In this document: piece after piece, positions 18,225 to 26,919 of the stretch
Position numbering within the stretch: the first letter of the stretch is position 1
How the letters are laid out: the number at the start of each line of letters is the position of its first letter
Assembly (NCBI RefSeq): GCF_020873915.1
Contig: NZ_JAHWGP010000031.1
Location: forward strand, 1 to 64,000
Length of the DNA stretch: 64,000 nucleotides
Reading direction: 5' to 3'
From: Streptomyces sp. DH5
GTDB lineage: Bacteria; Actinomycetota; Actinomycetes; Streptomycetales; Streptomycetaceae
Made by a program: the position numbers and the translations under genes
Notes under the pieces: generated by a model
The model's database searches: none
What the model was told of the DNA's origin: nothing
The model's input: the letters and a program-made list of their open reading frames with translations, nothing else

Positions 18225-19652
18225 ATGCGCCGTTCGAAAATCGTCTGTACTCTCGGCCCCGCGGTCGACTCCCACGAGCAGCTTGTCGCCCTGATCGAAG
18301 CCGGCATGAACGTGGCCCGCTTCAACTTCAGCCACGGCACGCACGCCGAGCACCAGGGCCGGTACGACCGGGTCCGGGCCGCCGCCAAGGAGACGGGCAG
18401 GGCCATCGGCGTCCTCGCCGACCTCCAGGGCCCGAAGATCCGCCTGGAGACCTTCGCCGAAGGCCCCGTCGAGCTGGTGCGCGGTGACGAGTTCACCATC
18501 ACCACCGAGGACGTCCCGGGCGACCGGACGATCTGCGGGACGACCTACAAGGGCCTGCCGGGCGACGTCTCCCGCGGCGACCAGATCCTCATCAACGACG
18601 GCAACGTCGAGCTGAAGGTGCTGGACGTCGAGGGCCCCCGGGTGAAGTCGATCGTCATCGAGGGCGGTGTCATCTCCGACCACAAGGGCATCAACCTGCC
18701 CGGCGCGGCGGTGAACGTGCCCGCGCTGTCCGAGAAGGACATCGAGGACCTGCGCTTCGCCCTGCGGATGGGCTGCGACCTGGTCGCGCTGTCCTTCGTC
18801 CGGGACGCCAAGGACGTCTCCGACGTCCACCGCGTGATGGACGAGGAGGGCCGCCGGGTCCCGGTCGTCGCCAAGGTGGAGAAGCCGCAGGCGGTCGAGA
18901 ACATGGAGGGCGTCGTGGCGGCCTTCGACGCCGTCATGGTCGCGCGCGGCGACCTGGCCGTCGAGTACCCGCTCGAGAAGGTCCCCATGGTGCAGAAGCG
19001 CCTGATCGAGCTCTGCCGGCGCAACGCCAAGCCGGTGATCGTGGCGACCCAGATGATGGAGTCGATGATCACCAACTCGCGGCCGACCCGCGCCGAGGCA
19101 TCCGACGTGGCCAACGCGATCCTGGACGGCGCCGACGCGGTCATGCTGTCGGCGGAGTCGAGCGTGGGCGCGTACCCGGTCGAGACCGTGCGGACGATGT
19201 CGAAGATCGTCCAGGCGGCCGAGCAGGAGCTGCTCTCCAAGGGCCTGCAGCCGCTGGTGCCGGGCAAGAAGCCCCGCACGCAGGGCGGTTCGGTGGCCCG
19301 CGCGGCCTGCGAGATCGCCGACTTCCTCGGCGGCAAGGGCCTGGTGGCCTTCACCCAGTCCGGCGACACCGCCCGGCGCCTGTGCCGCTACCGGGTCGCC
19401 CAGCCGATCCTGGCGTTCACCACGGACGAGTCCACGCGCAACCAGCTGACGCTCAGCTGGGGCGTGGAACCGCACGTCGTGCCGTTCGTGAACAGCACCG
19501 ACGAGATGGTCGAGCTGGTGGAGCAGGAACTGGTCAAGCTGAACCGCTTCGCCGAGGGCGACACCGTCGTCATCACCGCCGGCTCTCCCCCCGGCGTCCC
19601 CGGCACCACCAACATGGTCCGCGTCCACCACCTGGGCGACGCGACCGGCTGA
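18225..19652 (+). CDS. pyk: Pyruvate kinase
   Basis: A 475-residue glycolytic enzyme that makes pyruvate and ATP from phosphoenolpyruvate. It has KIVCTLGPAVDS, NFSHGTH, the active-site block VARGDLAVEYPLEKVPMVQK, and TQMMESMITNSRPTRAEASDVANAI. The C-terminal domain retains the allosteric fold. The -10 hexamer lies 6 bp before ATG 18225 and there is no ribosome site, which suggests a leaderless transcript separate from ackA. A strong hairpin terminator follows. Confidence 0.95.
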   Translation: MRRSKIVCTLGPAVDSHEQLVALIEAGMNVARFNFSHGTHAEHQGRYDRVRAAAKETGRAIGVLADLQGPKIRLETFAEGPVELVRGDEFTITTEDVPGDRTICGTTYKGLPGDVSRGDQILINDGNVELKVLDVEGPRVKSIVIEGGVISDHKGINLPGAAVNVPALSEKDIEDLRFALRMGCDLVALSFVRDAKDVSDVHRVMDEEGRRVPVVAKVEKPQAVENMEGVVAAFDAVMVARGDLAVEYPLEKVPMVQKRLIELCRRNAKPVIVATQMMESMITNSRPTRAEASDVANAILDGADAVMLSAESSVGAYPVETVRTMSKIVQAAEQELLSKGLQPLVPGKKPRTQGGSVARAACEIADFLGGKGLVAFTQSGDTARRLCRYRVAQPILAFTTDESTRNQLTLSWGVEPHVVPFVNSTDEMVELVEQELVKLNRFAEGDTVVITAGSPPGVPGTTNMVRVHHLGDATG

Positions 19653-19661
19653 CCGCGCGCA

Positions 19662-19701
19662 CGACCGAGGGCGTCCCCGCGACGGGGGACGCCCTCGGTC
19701 G
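19662..19701. terminator. Strong hairpin terminator after pyk
   Basis: A perfect 17-bp stem beginning CGACCGAGGGCG (19662-19678) pairs with 19685-19701, with a 6-nt loop. It lies between convergent pyk and the secreted-protein gene and probably serves both strands. No T-run, as usual in Streptomyces. Confidence 0.8.
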
Positions 19702-19737
19702 TCGTCGCTCGCCTCCCGGAGGAGTCCCGCGGCACGC

Positions 19738-21063
19738 TCAGGTGACGTACTGGTGCAGGCCCGGGATGTGCAGGGTCCCGCCGAACTGGCCGGCCTGCTG
19801 CACCGTCACGTCGGTGAAGTAGATCAGCGGGATGTTCAGCGGCGGCGGGTGCTCCGGGTCGAAGGTGATCGGGATGAACCCGAGCAACTTGCCGGAGATG
19901 CTCTCCGTGTACATCACGGTGTCGCCGTCGCGGATGGTCGACGTGGAGCCCTTGGCGGCCTGCACGTGGTAGGTCTTGCCGGACTGTTCGTCCTTGACCG
20001 TCTGGTGCAGGTCCCCGATGTCGGTGCCGTCGGAGACGACGTACTTCAGCACCTTCTTGGTGGTGCCGTTCGCGGTCCGCACCTCGACGATGCCCTTGTA
20101 GTCGGCGCCCTTCAGGGTCAGCGAGCTGGCGTTCAGGTACCAGGGGACGTCCGGCAGCGGGACCTTGTTGTCGACCCCGCCCTCGGCGTCCGTGGCGACC
20201 GGGCAGTCCTCCAGGTCGGTCCCGGACGTCTCGGAGGCGCTGGGCGAGGGGACGGCCTCCGGGGTGGCGGTCGCCTCCCCGGCCTTCTCCCCGGCCTTGT
20301 CCCCGGTCTTGTCCCCGGCCTTGTCCTCGGTGTCCCCCGCGGCCTCGGACGCCTTGTCCCCGGCGTCCTCGGTGGTGTCCTTCGCCGGTTCGGACGCCGT
20401 CCCGGCGGTGTCCCGCGCCGCGTCGGCCTCGTCCTCGGCCGCCGGGGCGGAGGCGGACGGGGTGGGGCTCGGGCTCGCCTCTTCCTTCTTGTCCTTCGGA
20501 GTGAAGACGTCCTTGATGGCGTCCCCGATCTCCTCCAGGACGTTGCGGTCGGTCTCCGCGGGCGCGGGCGCGGGTTCGGCCGGCTGCTCGGCTGCCTGTC
20601 CGGCCGCGGACGCGGACGGGGTCGGCTCGGGTTCGGGCTTGTCGTCGGAACCTGAATCCGGCGAAGAGCCCGTGCCCTCGTCCGTGTCCTTCTGCCCCGG
20701 CGCCGAGGGGGCCGGCTCCGTTGAGGGCTCGTCGTCCGGGGACGCGCTGTCGCTCGCCGTGGCGGACGGGGTGGGCGACGCGGCGGCGTCCCCCTTCTCG
20801 GCCTCCTCGATGGCCTCCAGGCATTCCTTGAACTCTTCGGCCGTGAGGTTCTTCGACGACGGCTGGTCGTCGGCCTGGGCGAGAGTCGGGGTGAAGCCCA
20901 TGCCCATGAGGACCGCGGTGGGCATCGCCGCTAGGGCTATCGCCTTCCCGGCAGGCATGTGGAACCTGGTGAACAACGGCTTCTTGGGTGCCGCGTGGCG
21001 CGGCCCGGTTCTCACACGGGACGCATCCACGTCAGTCCCGTGGGTCACCTCGTCAGCCGGCAC
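19738..21063 (-). CDS. Secreted low-complexity protein of the DUF6230/DUF6114 operon
   Basis: About 441 residues. A long positively charged n-region (1-38) precedes a signal-peptide core (KAIALAAMPTAVLMGMG) and a probable cleavage after AQA near residue 67. A Ser/Pro/Asp/Glu/Ala/Thr-rich linker (about 90-285) contains DKAGDKTGDKAGEKAGE-type repeats. The C-terminal 155-residue folded domain (DCPVATDAEGG...HIPGLHQYVT) is hydrophobic/beta-rich and unrecognised. GTG 21063 has GGGAGG 4 bp upstream and overlaps the DUF6114 gene by 11 bp. As third gene of the operon, it is probably an exported partner of the two upstream products. Function unknown. Confidence 0.75.
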   Translation of the reverse strand: MPADEVTHGTDVDASRVRTGPRHAAPKKPLFTRFHMPAGKAIALAAMPTAVLMGMGFTPTLAQADDQPSSKNLTAEEFKECLEAIEEAEKGDAAASPTPSATASDSASPDDEPSTEPAPSAPGQKDTDEGTGSSPDSGSDDKPEPEPTPSASAAGQAAEQPAEPAPAPAETDRNVLEEIGDAIKDVFTPKDKKEEASPSPTPSASAPAAEDEADAARDTAGTASEPAKDTTEDAGDKASEAAGDTEDKAGDKTGDKAGEKAGEATATPEAVPSPSASETSGTDLEDCPVATDAEGGVDNKVPLPDVPWYLNASSLTLKGADYKGIVEVRTANGTTKKVLKYVVSDGTDIGDLHQTVKDEQSGKTYHVQAAKGSTSTIRDGDTVMYTESISGKLLGFIPITFDPEHPPPLNIPLIYFTDVTVQQAGQFGGTLHIPGLHQYVT

Positions 21064-21655
21064 TGTGCCTCCCGTTCGCCCCGTTCGCCGGGCTCGTTCC
21101 TGACAGGTCGTTCTCTCCCGGCGTCCTGGGCGCGTGGGAGTGGTCCTCGGGGACCGCCGGCGCGGTGCCGTCGGCGGGTTCCAGGACCGTGGTGTCGGCG
21201 ACCGCGCCCTCCGGGGCTCCGCCGTGACCCCCGCCGGTCGCCGGCGGCTCCTCGGCGGGCGGTGCGCCCGGCGCCCACGACACGGCCATCGCTCCGCCCA
21301 CCAGGGCGAGGAGGAAGCCGATGAGGAAGCCGCCGATGTTGGACACGGGGATGGACACCAGTGCCAGCAGGATCGCCGCGACACCCGCGAAGACCCGGAT
21401 GTGGTGCTGGAACCAGATGCTGGCGCCGAGGACGACGAGCAGCACGCCGATGATCAGGGACCCGGCGCCCGCCGTGGTCGCCATGGCCAGCGTCAGGTGT
21501 CCGATCTGGAGGTTCGCGTACGGGAAGTAGGCGATGGGGAGTCCGCCGAGCATGACGAACAGCCCGGCCCAGAACGGCCGTCCACCCCGCCAGGCGCGGA
21601 ACTGCAGCCTGCGGCGGGTGAACTGGCCGGCGGCGGCAGGAGTCTCGGCGCTCAT
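21053..21655 (-). CDS. DUF6114-like membrane protein
   Basis: A 200-residue protein with four predicted membrane helices in residues 28-135 (PFWAGLFVMLGGLPIAYFPY, TTAGAGSLIIGVLLVVLGAS, VFAGVAAILLALVSIPVSN, GFLIGFLLALVGGAMAVSW). A Pro/Gly/Ala-rich cytoplasmic or exposed tail (137-200) follows. The small four-helix bundle with an FRAWRGGRPFWAGL entry resembles DUF6114 proteins, which in my experience sit beside DUF6230 genes. Start ATG 21655 with GGGAG. It is the middle gene of a three-gene operon. Confidence 0.78.
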   Translation of the reverse strand: MSAETPAAAGQFTRRRLQFRAWRGGRPFWAGLFVMLGGLPIAYFPYANLQIGHLTLAMATTAGAGSLIIGVLLVVLGASIWFQHHIRVFAGVAAILLALVSIPVSNIGGFLIGFLLALVGGAMAVSWAPGAPPAEEPPATGGGHGGAPEGAVADTTVLEPADGTAPAVPEDHSHAPRTPGENDLSGTSPANGANGRHSAG

Positions 21656-21772
21656 GGAAAACAGCTCCCTGGTACGGCTTTGCTGTGGTGGTGATGTGCG
21701 CCGCGCGTGAGGGCGCGGCGGGAAGGTGGACGGGCGGGGTCGCCACCGGCTCCCCCGCCCGTCAGCGAGTGC

Positions 21773-22414
21773 TTAGTAGCACTCCTTGACACCCGTGGAG
21801 AGCGACATCTTCAGACCGCTGAGCTTGAAGGTTCCGGCGGTGGTCGCCCACGCCGTCTGCTTCACGTTCTTCAGGACGGCCGTCTCGGCCTGCTGGGCGA
21901 ACCCGTAGGGGTTGGCCTGCTGGTTCGCGACCTCGCTCTGCTTCATGCCGGGACCCTTGTTGGCGTCCTTGGCGGCCACACCGATGTCGATGTTCGTGAA
22001 CGTCGCATCGGCGTTCAGCTCGGCGACATCGATGTAGAGGTTCTCGGCCTCGACCGGCGCGCCCTGACCCGCGCGCAGCATCAGGCTGACGTTCCCGAGC
22101 ACCGGAATGTTCGGGGTGACGACCGACTGGCACATGTTCTTGATGGTCGCCGACTTGAACGCCGAGACCGCGACAGGGTGCGCCGTCTTCTTGCCGGTGA
22201 GGGTGTACCCCTCGTCGAGGGCACCGTACTGGGAGAAGCCCGTACCGACGAGCTCGTCCGTGGTGACCTTGAACGACTGGCCCGACACGCTGAACGACGC
22301 GGCGAGTGCGCCCTGCGCGAGGGCGACGCCTATGCACGCCGTGGCGGCGACGCTGGGCACCATGACCACAGCGAACCGCTTCCATCTGGTCCCGCCACGC
22401 ACCTGGGACTCCAT
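21773..22414 (-). CDS. DUF6230-like exported protein (often misnamed cholesterol esterase)
   Basis: A 213-residue protein. A basic N-terminus (RGGTRWKRF) and hydrophobic segment (AVVMVPSVAATACIGVALAQG) act as signal peptide or anchor. The mature beta-rich domain begins SFSVSGQSFKVTTDELVG. Two cysteines (NMCQSV and the C-terminal KECY) could pair outside the cell. There is no esterase GxSxG motif, so an enzyme name is unjustified. ATG 22414 has AAGGAGG 5 bp upstream, an excellent site. First gene of the operon. Confidence 0.8.
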   Translation of the reverse strand: MESQVRGGTRWKRFAVVMVPSVAATACIGVALAQGALAASFSVSGQSFKVTTDELVGTGFSQYGALDEGYTLTGKKTAHPVAVSAFKSATIKNMCQSVVTPNIPVLGNVSLMLRAGQGAPVEAENLYIDVAELNADATFTNIDIGVAAKDANKGPGMKQSEVANQQANPYGFAQQAETAVLKNVKQTAWATTAGTFKLSGLKMSLSTGVKECY

Positions 22415-22797
22415 ATTTCCTCCTTCTCGGACGTACATCTCCTGTCCTGACTCGCCGCCATGAACGGCGGCCGGGCCGGGCAGGGATGGGAGAAGTGCTA
22501 CGTCCTCGGAAAGGAGAGCGCCCGCACTCGGCGGCGCGGAGACGCGCCCGAATCACCGGCGATCACCCCCGAGCGACAACCACTGGTCGCGCCTGACACG
22601 CATCACGCACAACCTTGCTGGACAGGCTTCACCGGCTGGGCGAAGACCCCCCTGTCCAAGAGCCGGCGTCACTGCCGCCGGCTCTGCTCGGTGGGGACCC
22701 AGGGATCCCCGCGGCCCGACCGGCTGTCGGGGGTGCGGGGTGATGGACCGAGCGTGGCCGATCGTGGTGCATTCTCGGCCCCCGCACAAGGGGGTTC

Positions 22798-22813
22798 GTT
22801 ACTCGCTAGTAAC
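22798..22813. promoter_or_regulatory. Operator-like dyad GTTACT-N4-AGTAAC
   Basis: A perfect 6-bp dyad with CGCT in the centre. A closely related TTACT-CGC-AGTAA dyad lies 130 bp away at 22928-22940. The spacing and symmetry suit a TetR or GntR dimer. It is about 385 bp upstream of the DUF6230 start. Confidence 0.5.
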
Positions 22814-22942
22814 GGGCGGATAACCGTGCGGCGACCAGCCGGCTCCGCCCGGCGACGCTCGGTGCATCGCCGGGGGTGTGCAAAACAGTTGATCGAAGGA
22901 CAGTTCCGACAGATCAACGCCTACGACTTACTCGCAGTAACA

Positions 22943-22980
22943 GCGGCCGCGATTGCCAAGTTTTGGCAAAGCGCGGCCGC
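22943..22980 (-). terminator. Nested hairpin terminator
   Basis: Outer stem GCGGCCGCG/CGCGGCCGC (22943-22951/22972-22980) and inner stem TTGCCAA/TTGGCAA (22953-22959/22963-22969). It is 120 bp downstream of the CnoX-like gene on its coding strand. Confidence 0.6.
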
Positions 22981-23102
22981 ATCGACCCTCATTGAGCCAT
23001 TCGACCACTCGGGCACCACGCACCCGGCCGACCGGAGGAAACGGTACGGACCGGGCGCCGTGGCCCTCTCCACCGCAGACGGGCCCGTACGACCCGCTCG
23101 GC

Positions 23103-24077
23103 TCAGAACAGAGCCCGTGCCAGCGCCCGCCGTGCGGCGACCACCCGCGGGTCGTCGGCGCCGACCACCTCGAACAGCTCCAGCAGCCGCACGCGCACGG
23201 CGTCCCGGTCGTCGCCCGCCGTGCGCGCCACCGTCTCGATGAGCCGGCCGAAGGCGTCCTCGACGTGACCGCCCACCAGGTCCAGGTCGGCGGCGGCGAT
23301 CTGCGCGGCGGCGTCGCGCGGCTTGTCGGCGGCGTCCTTGCGCACCTGCTGGGGGTCCAGGCCCCGCACCCGCTGGAGCAGTTCGGCCTGGGCGAGGCCC
23401 AGCGCGGCCTCCGGGTTGCCGGGGTCGTCGGCGAGCACGTTCTTGTACGCCTGGACGGCACCGGCCAGGTCACCGCTGTCCAGAGCCCGCACGGCGGCCT
23501 CCAGCAGGGCGTCGTACGGACCGGCGGCCTCGGCCTGTGCGGGCGTCGCACCGCCCGGCACGGCGTCGGGATCGACGGTGAGGCCGGTCAGGCCGAAGCG
23601 CTGCTCGCCGACCTGGACCAGCTGGTCCAGGGTCTGGCGGATCTGCGCCTCGCCCGCGGTGCCCTGGAAGAGGGGCAGCGCCTGCCCGGCCACCACCGCG
23701 AAGACCGCCGGGATCCCCTGGATCCCGAACTGCTGCATCAGCATCTGGTTGGCGTCGACGTCGATCTTGGCGAGGAGCACGCGCCCGTTGTACTCGACGG
23801 TGAGCCGCTCCAGGAGAGGGCTCAGTTGCTTGCAGGGCTCGCACCACTCGGCCCAGAAGTCGATGACGACCGGGACCTCGGTGGACCGCTGCAGGACGTC
23901 ACGTTCGAAACCGGCCTCGTCGACGTCGATCACGAGGTCGGCCGGGGAGACGGCACCCCCGCCGCCCTGCCGGGCCGATTCGGCGCGCGCCTGCTCCGCC
24001 TTCGCCTTGGCCTCCTGGGCCGCCTTCACCGCGGCGAGGTCGACGACCCCGCTCATGGACATGTTCCGTGGCTGCAT
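23103..24077 (-). CDS. CnoX/YbbN-like thioredoxin-TPR co-chaperone
   Basis: A 324-residue protein. An N-terminal thioredoxin fold (about 50-160) has the active site WAEWCEPCK and cis-Pro segment QGIPAVFAV. A C-terminal TPR-like alpha region (190-324) includes RALDSGDLAGAVQAYKNVLADDPGN. This architecture is that of CnoX (YbbN), which protects chaperonin clients from oxidation. Unlike E. coli CnoX, both CXXC cysteines are present, so reductase activity is likely. ATG 24077 has GGAGG 8 bp upstream. Confidence 0.85.
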   Translation of the reverse strand: MQPRNMSMSGVVDLAAVKAAQEAKAKAEQARAESARQGGGGAVSPADLVIDVDEAGFERDVLQRSTEVPVVIDFWAEWCEPCKQLSPLLERLTVEYNGRVLLAKIDVDANQMLMQQFGIQGIPAVFAVVAGQALPLFQGTAGEAQIRQTLDQLVQVGEQRFGLTGLTVDPDAVPGGATPAQAEAAGPYDALLEAAVRALDSGDLAGAVQAYKNVLADDPGNPEAALGLAQAELLQRVRGLDPQQVRKDAADKPRDAAAQIAAADLDLVGGHVEDAFGRLIETVARTAGDDRDAVRVRLLELFEVVGADDPRVVAARRALARALF

Positions 24078-24316
24078 GCGTCTATCCTCCCCCGTACCCC
24101 GCGCGTGTGTGAAAAACGCCCGGGAAACCCAGGCGTACGTGTGGTGTTGGCGCCGGGTCCCCACCCCACGCCCGTGTGGTCGTCGCTCGGGCACGCCGGT
24201 CGCGCGTGCTTTCGCTACGGGTCGTAGCGTAATACCGGCCGGGGTCCCGGGGGTGCCCCTTCGCCGTGATCTCTCTCACGACCGACCGCGCGGTATCCGC
24301 CGTTATGGTTCCTGCC

Positions 24317-24937
24317 ATGCCCAGCCCCACCCCCGCCGGTCGCACCGGGCGCCCGCGCAACGCCGCAGCGGACGCCGCGATCCTGGCCGCGACCCGTCAG
24401 GCTCTGGTCGAACTCGGCTGGTCCAAGCTCACCTTGGGGGACGTGGCGGTCCGCGCCGGGGTCGCGAAGACCACCCTCTACCGCCGCTGGGCGGGCAAGA
24501 ACGAACTGGTGGTGGACGCGGTCGCGGAACTCTTCGACGAACTGAGGCTGCCCGACCGCGGCTCGCTGGCCGCCGACATCGAGGGCGTGGTGCTCCAGTT
24601 CGCCGCGATACTGGCCCGCCCGGAGGCCAGGAGCGGACTGATGGCGGTGGTCGCCGAGGCCACCCGCGACGAGGCCCTGCGGGAGCGCATCCGCGCGTCC
24701 ATCGTCGAGCGGCAGAAGCGTCTCGTCCTCGCGGGCCGCGCCCGCGCCCAGGAACGGGGCGAGCTGCCGGCCGAGCGGGACGCCGGGGAGGCGGCCCGGG
24801 CGGTCGACCTGATCTTCGACATGGTGGCCGGCGCGGTGGTGCACCGCACTCTGGTCAGCGCCGAACCGGCGGACGAGGAATGGGTGCACGGCTTCACCCG
24901 CGTCCTGCTGTCGGGCCTCGCCGCCGCCCCCGGGTGA
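24317..24937 (+). CDS. TetR-family transcriptional regulator
   Basis: A 206-residue protein with an N-terminal TetR helix-turn-helix (LTLGDVAVRAGVAKTTLYRRW, about 40-60) and an all-helical ligand domain with the TetR_C pattern. The -10-like TATGGT (24304-24309) sits 7 bp before ATG 24317, so it may be leaderless. I prefer that ATG to the one at 24305. It is divergent from the CnoX-like gene. Ligand and targets unknown. Confidence 0.83.
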   Translation: MPSPTPAGRTGRPRNAAADAAILAATRQALVELGWSKLTLGDVAVRAGVAKTTLYRRWAGKNELVVDAVAELFDELRLPDRGSLAADIEGVVLQFAAILARPEARSGLMAVVAEATRDEALRERIRASIVERQKRLVLAGRARAQERGELPAERDAGEAARAVDLIFDMVAGAVVHRTLVSAEPADEEWVHGFTRVLLSGLAAAPG

Positions 24938-25050
24938 GCGAACCGGCCAGGGTCGGCCGGTAGTCGCCTGTCGTCGCCCCCGGGGCTTTGCGAGGATCCT
25001 GATCATCCCCACCGGGGCACAAGGGACACCGAGCGGCCAGGGAGGCGCGC

Positions 25051-25863
25051 ATGACCGGCACCGAACGCGTCACCGCACGGATCGACACCTCCCGGCCGCA
25101 CCCGGCCCGGGTCTACGACTGGTTCCTCGGCGGCAAGGACAACTACCCCGTCGACGAGGAACTGGGCCGGCGGATCATGGGCGTCGACGGCACGGCCCGG
25201 CACGTCGCCCGCACCAACCGCTGGTTCATGCAGCGCGTCACCCGGTGGCTGGCCGGCGAGGCGGGCGTCCGGCAGTTCCTCGACATCGGCACCGGGATCC
25301 CCACCGAACCCAACCTGCACCAGATCGCCCAGCGCGTCGCGCCCGAGTCCCGCGTCGTCTACACGGACAACGATCCCATCGTCCTCAAGCACGCGGAGGC
25401 GCTGCTGCGCAGCACCCCCGAGGGCGTCACCGACTACGTGCAGGCCGATGTGCGCGACCCCGGGCGCATCCTGCGGCAGGCCCGCGAGAGCCTGGACCTC
25501 GGCCGGCCGGTGGCGCTGTCCCTGGTCGCGCTGACGCACTTCCTCGGCGACGAGGACGACCCGTACGCCCTGGTCGCCGAACTCGTCGACGCCCTCCCCC
25601 CGGGCAGTTACCTGGTGCTGTCCCAGCTCACCGCCGACTTCGACCCCGACGGCGTCGGCCGCGGTGTCGCGATGTACGCGGCGGCCGGTGTCACGCTCGC
25701 GCCGCGCACCCGCGCGGAGATCACCCGGTTCTTCGAGGGGCTGGAGCCCGTCGCACCCGGTCTGGTCCAGCTGACCGACTGGCATCCCGAGCTCGCCGAC
25801 GGGGAGAGCACCGACGACGGTGCCGTCATCTCGCTGTACGGCGCGGTGGCCCGCAAGCCGTGA
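25051..25863 (+). CDS. DUF574-family SAM-dependent methyltransferase
   Basis: A 270-residue protein of the Methyltransf_19/DUF574 family that is strongly expanded in Streptomyces. Signatures are HPARVYDWFLGGKDNYPVD at the N-terminus, motif I QFLDIGTGIPT (about residues 75-85) and the TDNDPIVLKHAEALL acidic loop. SAM binding is predicted, but the methyl acceptor is unknown. ATG 25051 follows GGAGGCGC. The LysR gene 57 bp downstream has its own promoter. Confidence 0.85.
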   Translation: MTGTERVTARIDTSRPHPARVYDWFLGGKDNYPVDEELGRRIMGVDGTARHVARTNRWFMQRVTRWLAGEAGVRQFLDIGTGIPTEPNLHQIAQRVAPESRVVYTDNDPIVLKHAEALLRSTPEGVTDYVQADVRDPGRILRQARESLDLGRPVALSLVALTHFLGDEDDPYALVAELVDALPPGSYLVLSQLTADFDPDGVGRGVAMYAAAGVTLAPRTRAEITRFFEGLEPVAPGLVQLTDWHPELADGESTDDGAVISLYGAVARKP

Positions 25864-25919
25864 AGGGCCCCGCCCCGGCGGACGGTGGCGGCCCCCCAAC
25901 AGCCGCTTATGATGCCCCG

Positions 25920-26825
25920 GTGTTCGACTCCCGGCACATCAGGACGTTCCACGAGGTGGTCAGGACCGGCTCCTACTCGGCCGCCGCGCGTTCCCTCGGC
26001 TACACCCAGCCGGCGATCACCCAGCAGATGAAGGCCCTGGAGCGGGACACCGGCTCCGCCCTGTTCGTCCGCGTGGGCCGCGGGCTGCGGCTCACCGAGG
26101 CCGGTGAGGCCCTGGCCCGGCACACCTCGTCGATCCTCGACGCCATGTCCGCCGCGCGGGAGCAGATGAACGCCCTCACACGGCTGCGCGCCGGGCGGGT
26201 CCGGCTGTGCGCCTTCCCCAGCGCCAACTCCACGCTCGTCCCGGAGGCGCTGGCCCGGCTGTCGGCCGACCACCCCGCGCTGCGGGTGGACCTGCTGGAG
26301 AACGAGCCGCCCGAGTCGCTGCGGCGGCTGACCCGCGGCGAGTGCGACATCTCACTGGCGTTCACCTATCCCGGACTGCACGAACAGGTGCCGGAGGGGC
26401 TGGTGGAGATCCCGCTCCTGGAGGACCAGCTCACCGTGCTGCTGCCCACCGGACACCCGCTGGCCCGGCGGCGGGCGGTGCGGCTCACCGATCTGGCCGG
26501 GGAGCGCTGGATCGCCGGGTGCCCGCGCTGCCGGACCAACCTGCTGCACGAGTGCGCGGAGGAGGGTTTCGTCCCCGACATCGCCTTCATGACCGACGAC
26601 AACCTCGCCGTGCAGAGCCTGGTCGCCGAAGGGCTGGGGGTCGCCATGCTGCCCTCGCTCGTCCTGAACTTCATGCGCCACCCGAAGGTCACCGGCCGCC
26701 CGCTCCGGCCCCTGTCCCGCCGCAAGATCTCCGCCTACGTCCTGCCCGAGCACCTGCGCATACCGGCGGCGGCGCGGGTGCTGGACCGGCTGCGGGCGGT
26801 CGCGGCCGCGAAGGACGGCTGCTGA
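25920..26825 (+). CDS. LysR-family transcriptional regulator
   Basis: A 301-residue LysR protein with N-terminal winged helix (FHEVVRTGSYSAAARSLGYT then QPAITQQMKALE) and a C-terminal periplasmic-binding-like effector domain. A cysteine pair CPRCRTN (about 202-208) lies in the effector domain, of interest because the neighbours are a cysteine dioxygenase and a sulfur exporter. The start is GTG 25920. TATGAT (25908-25913) is 6 bp upstream, indicating a leaderless transcript. Confidence 0.85.
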   Translation: MFDSRHIRTFHEVVRTGSYSAAARSLGYTQPAITQQMKALERDTGSALFVRVGRGLRLTEAGEALARHTSSILDAMSAAREQMNALTRLRAGRVRLCAFPSANSTLVPEALARLSADHPALRVDLLENEPPESLRRLTRGECDISLAFTYPGLHEQVPEGLVEIPLLEDQLTVLLPTGHPLARRRAVRLTDLAGERWIAGCPRCRTNLLHECAEEGFVPDIAFMTDDNLAVQSLVAEGLGVAMLPSLVLNFMRHPKVTGRPLRPLSRRKISAYVLPEHLRIPAAARVLDRLRAVAAAKDGC

Positions 26826-26919
26826 GCCCTCCGCGCCACCCGTGTCCATAAGCGATGTTTGGGCAGGGCGAAGAAACTGTCGTTGGACGTCATACCCGCG
26901 TCCGCCCGACGCTCCCGGT

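Larger units (their letters stand above)
22415..23102. other. Long non-coding region upstream of the DUF6230 operon
   Basis: Nearly 690 bp with no credible gene. From left to right it has a GGACAG/CTGTCC hairpin (22620-22625/22652-22657), a 9-bp stem GAGCCGGCG/CGCCGGCTC (22660-22684), and the dyad GTTACT-CGCT-AGTAAC (22798-22813). It continues with GTTGATC/GATCAAC (22888-22918), a second dyad TTACT-CGC-AGTAA (22928-22940), and a nested hairpin (22943-22980) that probably terminates the upstream thioredoxin-like gene. The two TTACT/AGTAA dyads look like paired operators. Confidence 0.6.
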
